In this document: one piece after another, positions 61,397 to 64,000 of the stretch
How the letters are laid out: every line of letters begins with the position of its first letter
Position numbering within the stretch: the stretch's first letter is position 1
Assembly (NCBI GenBank): GCA_013399875.1
Contig: VXAZ01003263.1
Coordinates: 1,164,794 to 1,228,793 of the forward strand
Length of the DNA: 64,000 bases
DNA from: Gymnorhina tibicen
Lineage: Eukaryota > Chordata > Aves > Passeriformes > Artamidae
Direction of reading: 5' to 3'
Notes under the pieces: model-generated
Told to the model about the DNA's origin: nothing
Databases searched by the model: none
What the model saw: only the letters and a program-made list of their open reading frames with translations
Program-made: the position numbers and the translations under genes

Positions 61397-64000
61397 GAGT
61401 CCCAAAAGGTCTGAAAGGTCAGTAAAATTTTACACTTCTTTAAGAAAACTGCAGATCATTTCTCTGATTGGGATGTGCCACATAAAACCCTGCAGCCCCT
61501 GTTTGCGTGCTGTTAAATGGCTTCAAACGGTATTTCTTGACATTTTGTTGGCTAATAAGAAAATACACCTAAGAATAAAATGCACATATGGAACATTTAT
61601 TTGTCATACCATCCCTGACGAGTGAATTTCCCTTTAGACTATAAATACAGAACAGCTGTGAAAACCTAGACAACTTATTATAAGCAAGTATATGCTGAAT
61701 GAAAAAAAAGAAAAGCAGTTATTTTGGAAATTGAGTCTTAAGGCTCTAAATAACCCCACAGAAAGTTTAATGAAGTTCTTTTTACTAATCATGTTTTTCT
61801 AAAAGGAGAAATATGTATTTTTGTATTTTTTGGTGATACTGGTGTCTTCAAACGTCATTTATTTGCATTTATTCATTAGACAGAAATGACAATCGGCAGT
61901 AGTCGATGTTATTATCTTACACTGACATAAGTTCAAATGTGAGATCAGATCCTTTCTAAACATTTAAAGTAGATTTGTAAGCAGCATGGAAATTGTAACA
62001 TGGCTTTCGTGGGTTTGGCCATGTCAAGATACATAGCTTTAAAAACAATTTGGATGAAATCTGCTGTCTGTAAAACAGTATTAATGAAGATACTTGTTCT
62101 AAAGTTTATTAGACTGTGTGACTGTTTTTCCTATGCAAACACAGTGGAAGAAACATAGCAAACATTTTATAACAAAGCATGCTCTATTAAACAAGTGCAA
62201 TGCAGCACATCTATTAAACAAGTTGCTTGGAAGCAAGATTTTAGAGCTTCCATGTAAAAAATTAGATGAAAGCTTTATGTAGGCATCTTATGTCAGCAGA
62301 GAGGGAGATATTTCAAGCACTGAAATCAACATAATTCCTCAGGCACATTGTACAGAATAATTTAACCCAACTGGTGGTCTTTACTTAAGAAAAGCCAAAC
62401 ACTGGAGCAGCAGGGATTCTGCAGGTCAGGAAACAGCGTGGGAAAACCTGCTGGTACTATGGATGGCATCCTCATTTCAATGCACAGCAATTATAAATCA
62501 TCAGTAAATATACAAAACCTTTCAGACGAATTTTCACTTTAGTCAATTAGCAGGAAAGATAAATGGTTTACTTTATGTCTCACCTTAAGTAATTTATGAT
62601 TTTTATTGCTAGTGTTCCAGGATATAAAACAACATTTAGATACTTAAGACAGAAAATGTTTTCAAACCCTAGTTATACTAATCTGCAGCAATAGGTCATA
62701 TTCTTATATGAATAGAATTAACTTAAAATATCACTATAAAAATAATTTCAAAAAGGGCTTAAAAGTCGTATTATATTGTCAAATTGCATAAAATGTCGAG
62801 TTAACATTTCATGTCCCTCAGTGTGAAAATTAATTTTAATTATATACATTTAAAACCAGTAATTATGGCAGCTTGGTCTGATTAACATGAGTTAAAGCAA
62901 GCCAGAGTTTATGTTAATTGCATTAAATACCTGAATTCTAACTTTTGCTGTAAACAGAAATATTTCAGAACCTGATAGAAAAGCACTGAATAGTCTGCTC
63001 TAAGAATTTGAATGTGCTCACTTTTCATATAATTTTTCATCTTTCCCTTCAACATCCAGACAGGAGAAGCTTTCCTCTTTTCTCTTCTCTACCCCTACCC
63101 ACTTTAAAAGCATGTCATCACAATTGAGGCAATGCTGATCATCAAAAGAAAACAGGAGAAATAAAGGAAGATATTCCATTCGTTTTTCACTACAATAGCT
63201 AATGTCTTACCTTGCATCTTTATTCAGCAGAGATCTACAAATTCTCTCCCGATCTGGTGCTTGAACCCAGGAAGTTAGGTCTTTATCCTATTTTTAATAA
63301 GTTCAAGCTTGGTTTTATATGTCAAACTCACATTGAAGCATAGCACCACATTACCTCTACCCAGTAATACGATTTAATAGACAAACCCCTTCTTTTTGAC
63401 TGTATTTTTTTCCAATGGTAGGTTTAGTCTGAATCTCTAAAATAACATATATAGTTGACTCAAACTATCCCACAGGGCTGCCTCTATTCTTGCCAGAATT
63501 TGACATTTATAAGTTTATGTAAGGTAATTTTTCTCCACAGGCTAAGAATTACAGCAATGTCAATTTTTCTGCTTAACAAAGCCAGTTCCCAAAAGGGCAA
63601 GCAACTACAGGATCCAATTGCTTGGAAATTATTTCCAAAAATCTGAGAGAGCAAAGAGAAGATGAGATTTAATAGCGCATCTCATTTACCCAGAAATTTA
63701 AAATTCTGGAGTTATGTTATCTGTTAAGAATGATGAGGTGTATCAGTGCTTTTAGGAAGTATAGACCGGTCAAAGAAGTGATCTCACACTGAAGTCAATG
63801 GAAAACACCCATACATCAGCTAAGGGATCCTGGGTCACAATCAAGTTGGCTTTAGTGACAGCAGTCATGTGTATGTTGATGGAAGACAGTGCTGTGTGCC
63901 TAGAAAAGGTATTTTCCCCATTTCTGGGATCTGCAATTCATTACCCACACGGAACTGTGTGAAATTCAGATGCATTTTCTTTTTTGTTCTCCTGCTGCAA
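61397..64000. other. Unannotated AT-rich stretch to the window end
   Basis: No supportable gene. TCTATTAAACAAGT occurs at about 62184 and 62211, a short spaced direct repeat. The words CTGAAGTCAATGG (63789-63801) and GGGATCCTGGGTC (63824-63836) hint at the same ancient repeat relic as at 10680, but too weakly for a firm call. The frame at 63455-63646 is unrecognised. Confidence 0.45.

Overview
This window looks like nuclear DNA from a bird, most likely a songbird or another neoavian. The dated clues are the CR1 retrotransposon copies, including 3' tails that end in avian-style ATTCTATGATT or AAATATTCT motifs, and endogenous-retrovirus LTRs of types I recognise as typical of birds. There are no prokaryotic features. 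I found no host protein-coding exon, tRNA, rRNA or CRISPR array that I can support. The open frames in the window are short, mostly begin at chance start codons, and either lie in repeats or show no recognisable domain. The window is best read as AT-rich intergenic or deep-intron sequence.

Layout. Bases 1-835 are a long LTR on the minus strand, cut off by the window edge, abutted by a CR1 3' end (836-1175, plus strand). Bases 4130-5750 are a degenerate CR1 copy carrying part of the reverse-transcriptase domain, followed by two short CR1 tails in opposite orientations (5750-5945). Bases 5946-20429 are AT-rich and almost free of recognisable repeats, with one good CTCF-like motif at 7803. Bases 20430-21093 are a solo LTR with TG/CA ends and an exact 5-bp target-site duplication, AGCTC. 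From 21099 to 41560 the sequence is again mostly unannotatable, apart from a perfect 11-bp-arm hairpin (25210), an ATT microsatellite (35557), a POU-type palindrome (39025) and some small tandem duplications.

Between 41.5 and 47.2 kb lie two related LTRs on the plus strand (41682-42242 and 46670-47217) with a CR1 3' end between them (42350-42800). A CTCF-like motif sits just before the first LTR. The right third holds a TCTCC pentanucleotide tract containing the window's only ambiguous base (52928), two CR1 fragments (54360 and 56440), a minus-strand LTR of the same broad family (57303-57899), and then a sharply bounded GC- and CpG-rich block (58091-58315) in AT-rich surroundings. That block and the three CTCF-like motifs, all in the same orientation, are the most promising regulatory candidates.

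I see no convincing new biological system. No set of genes works together here. What can be described is the history of retroelement insertions plus a few candidate cis-regulatory sites that need comparative or chromatin data to test.
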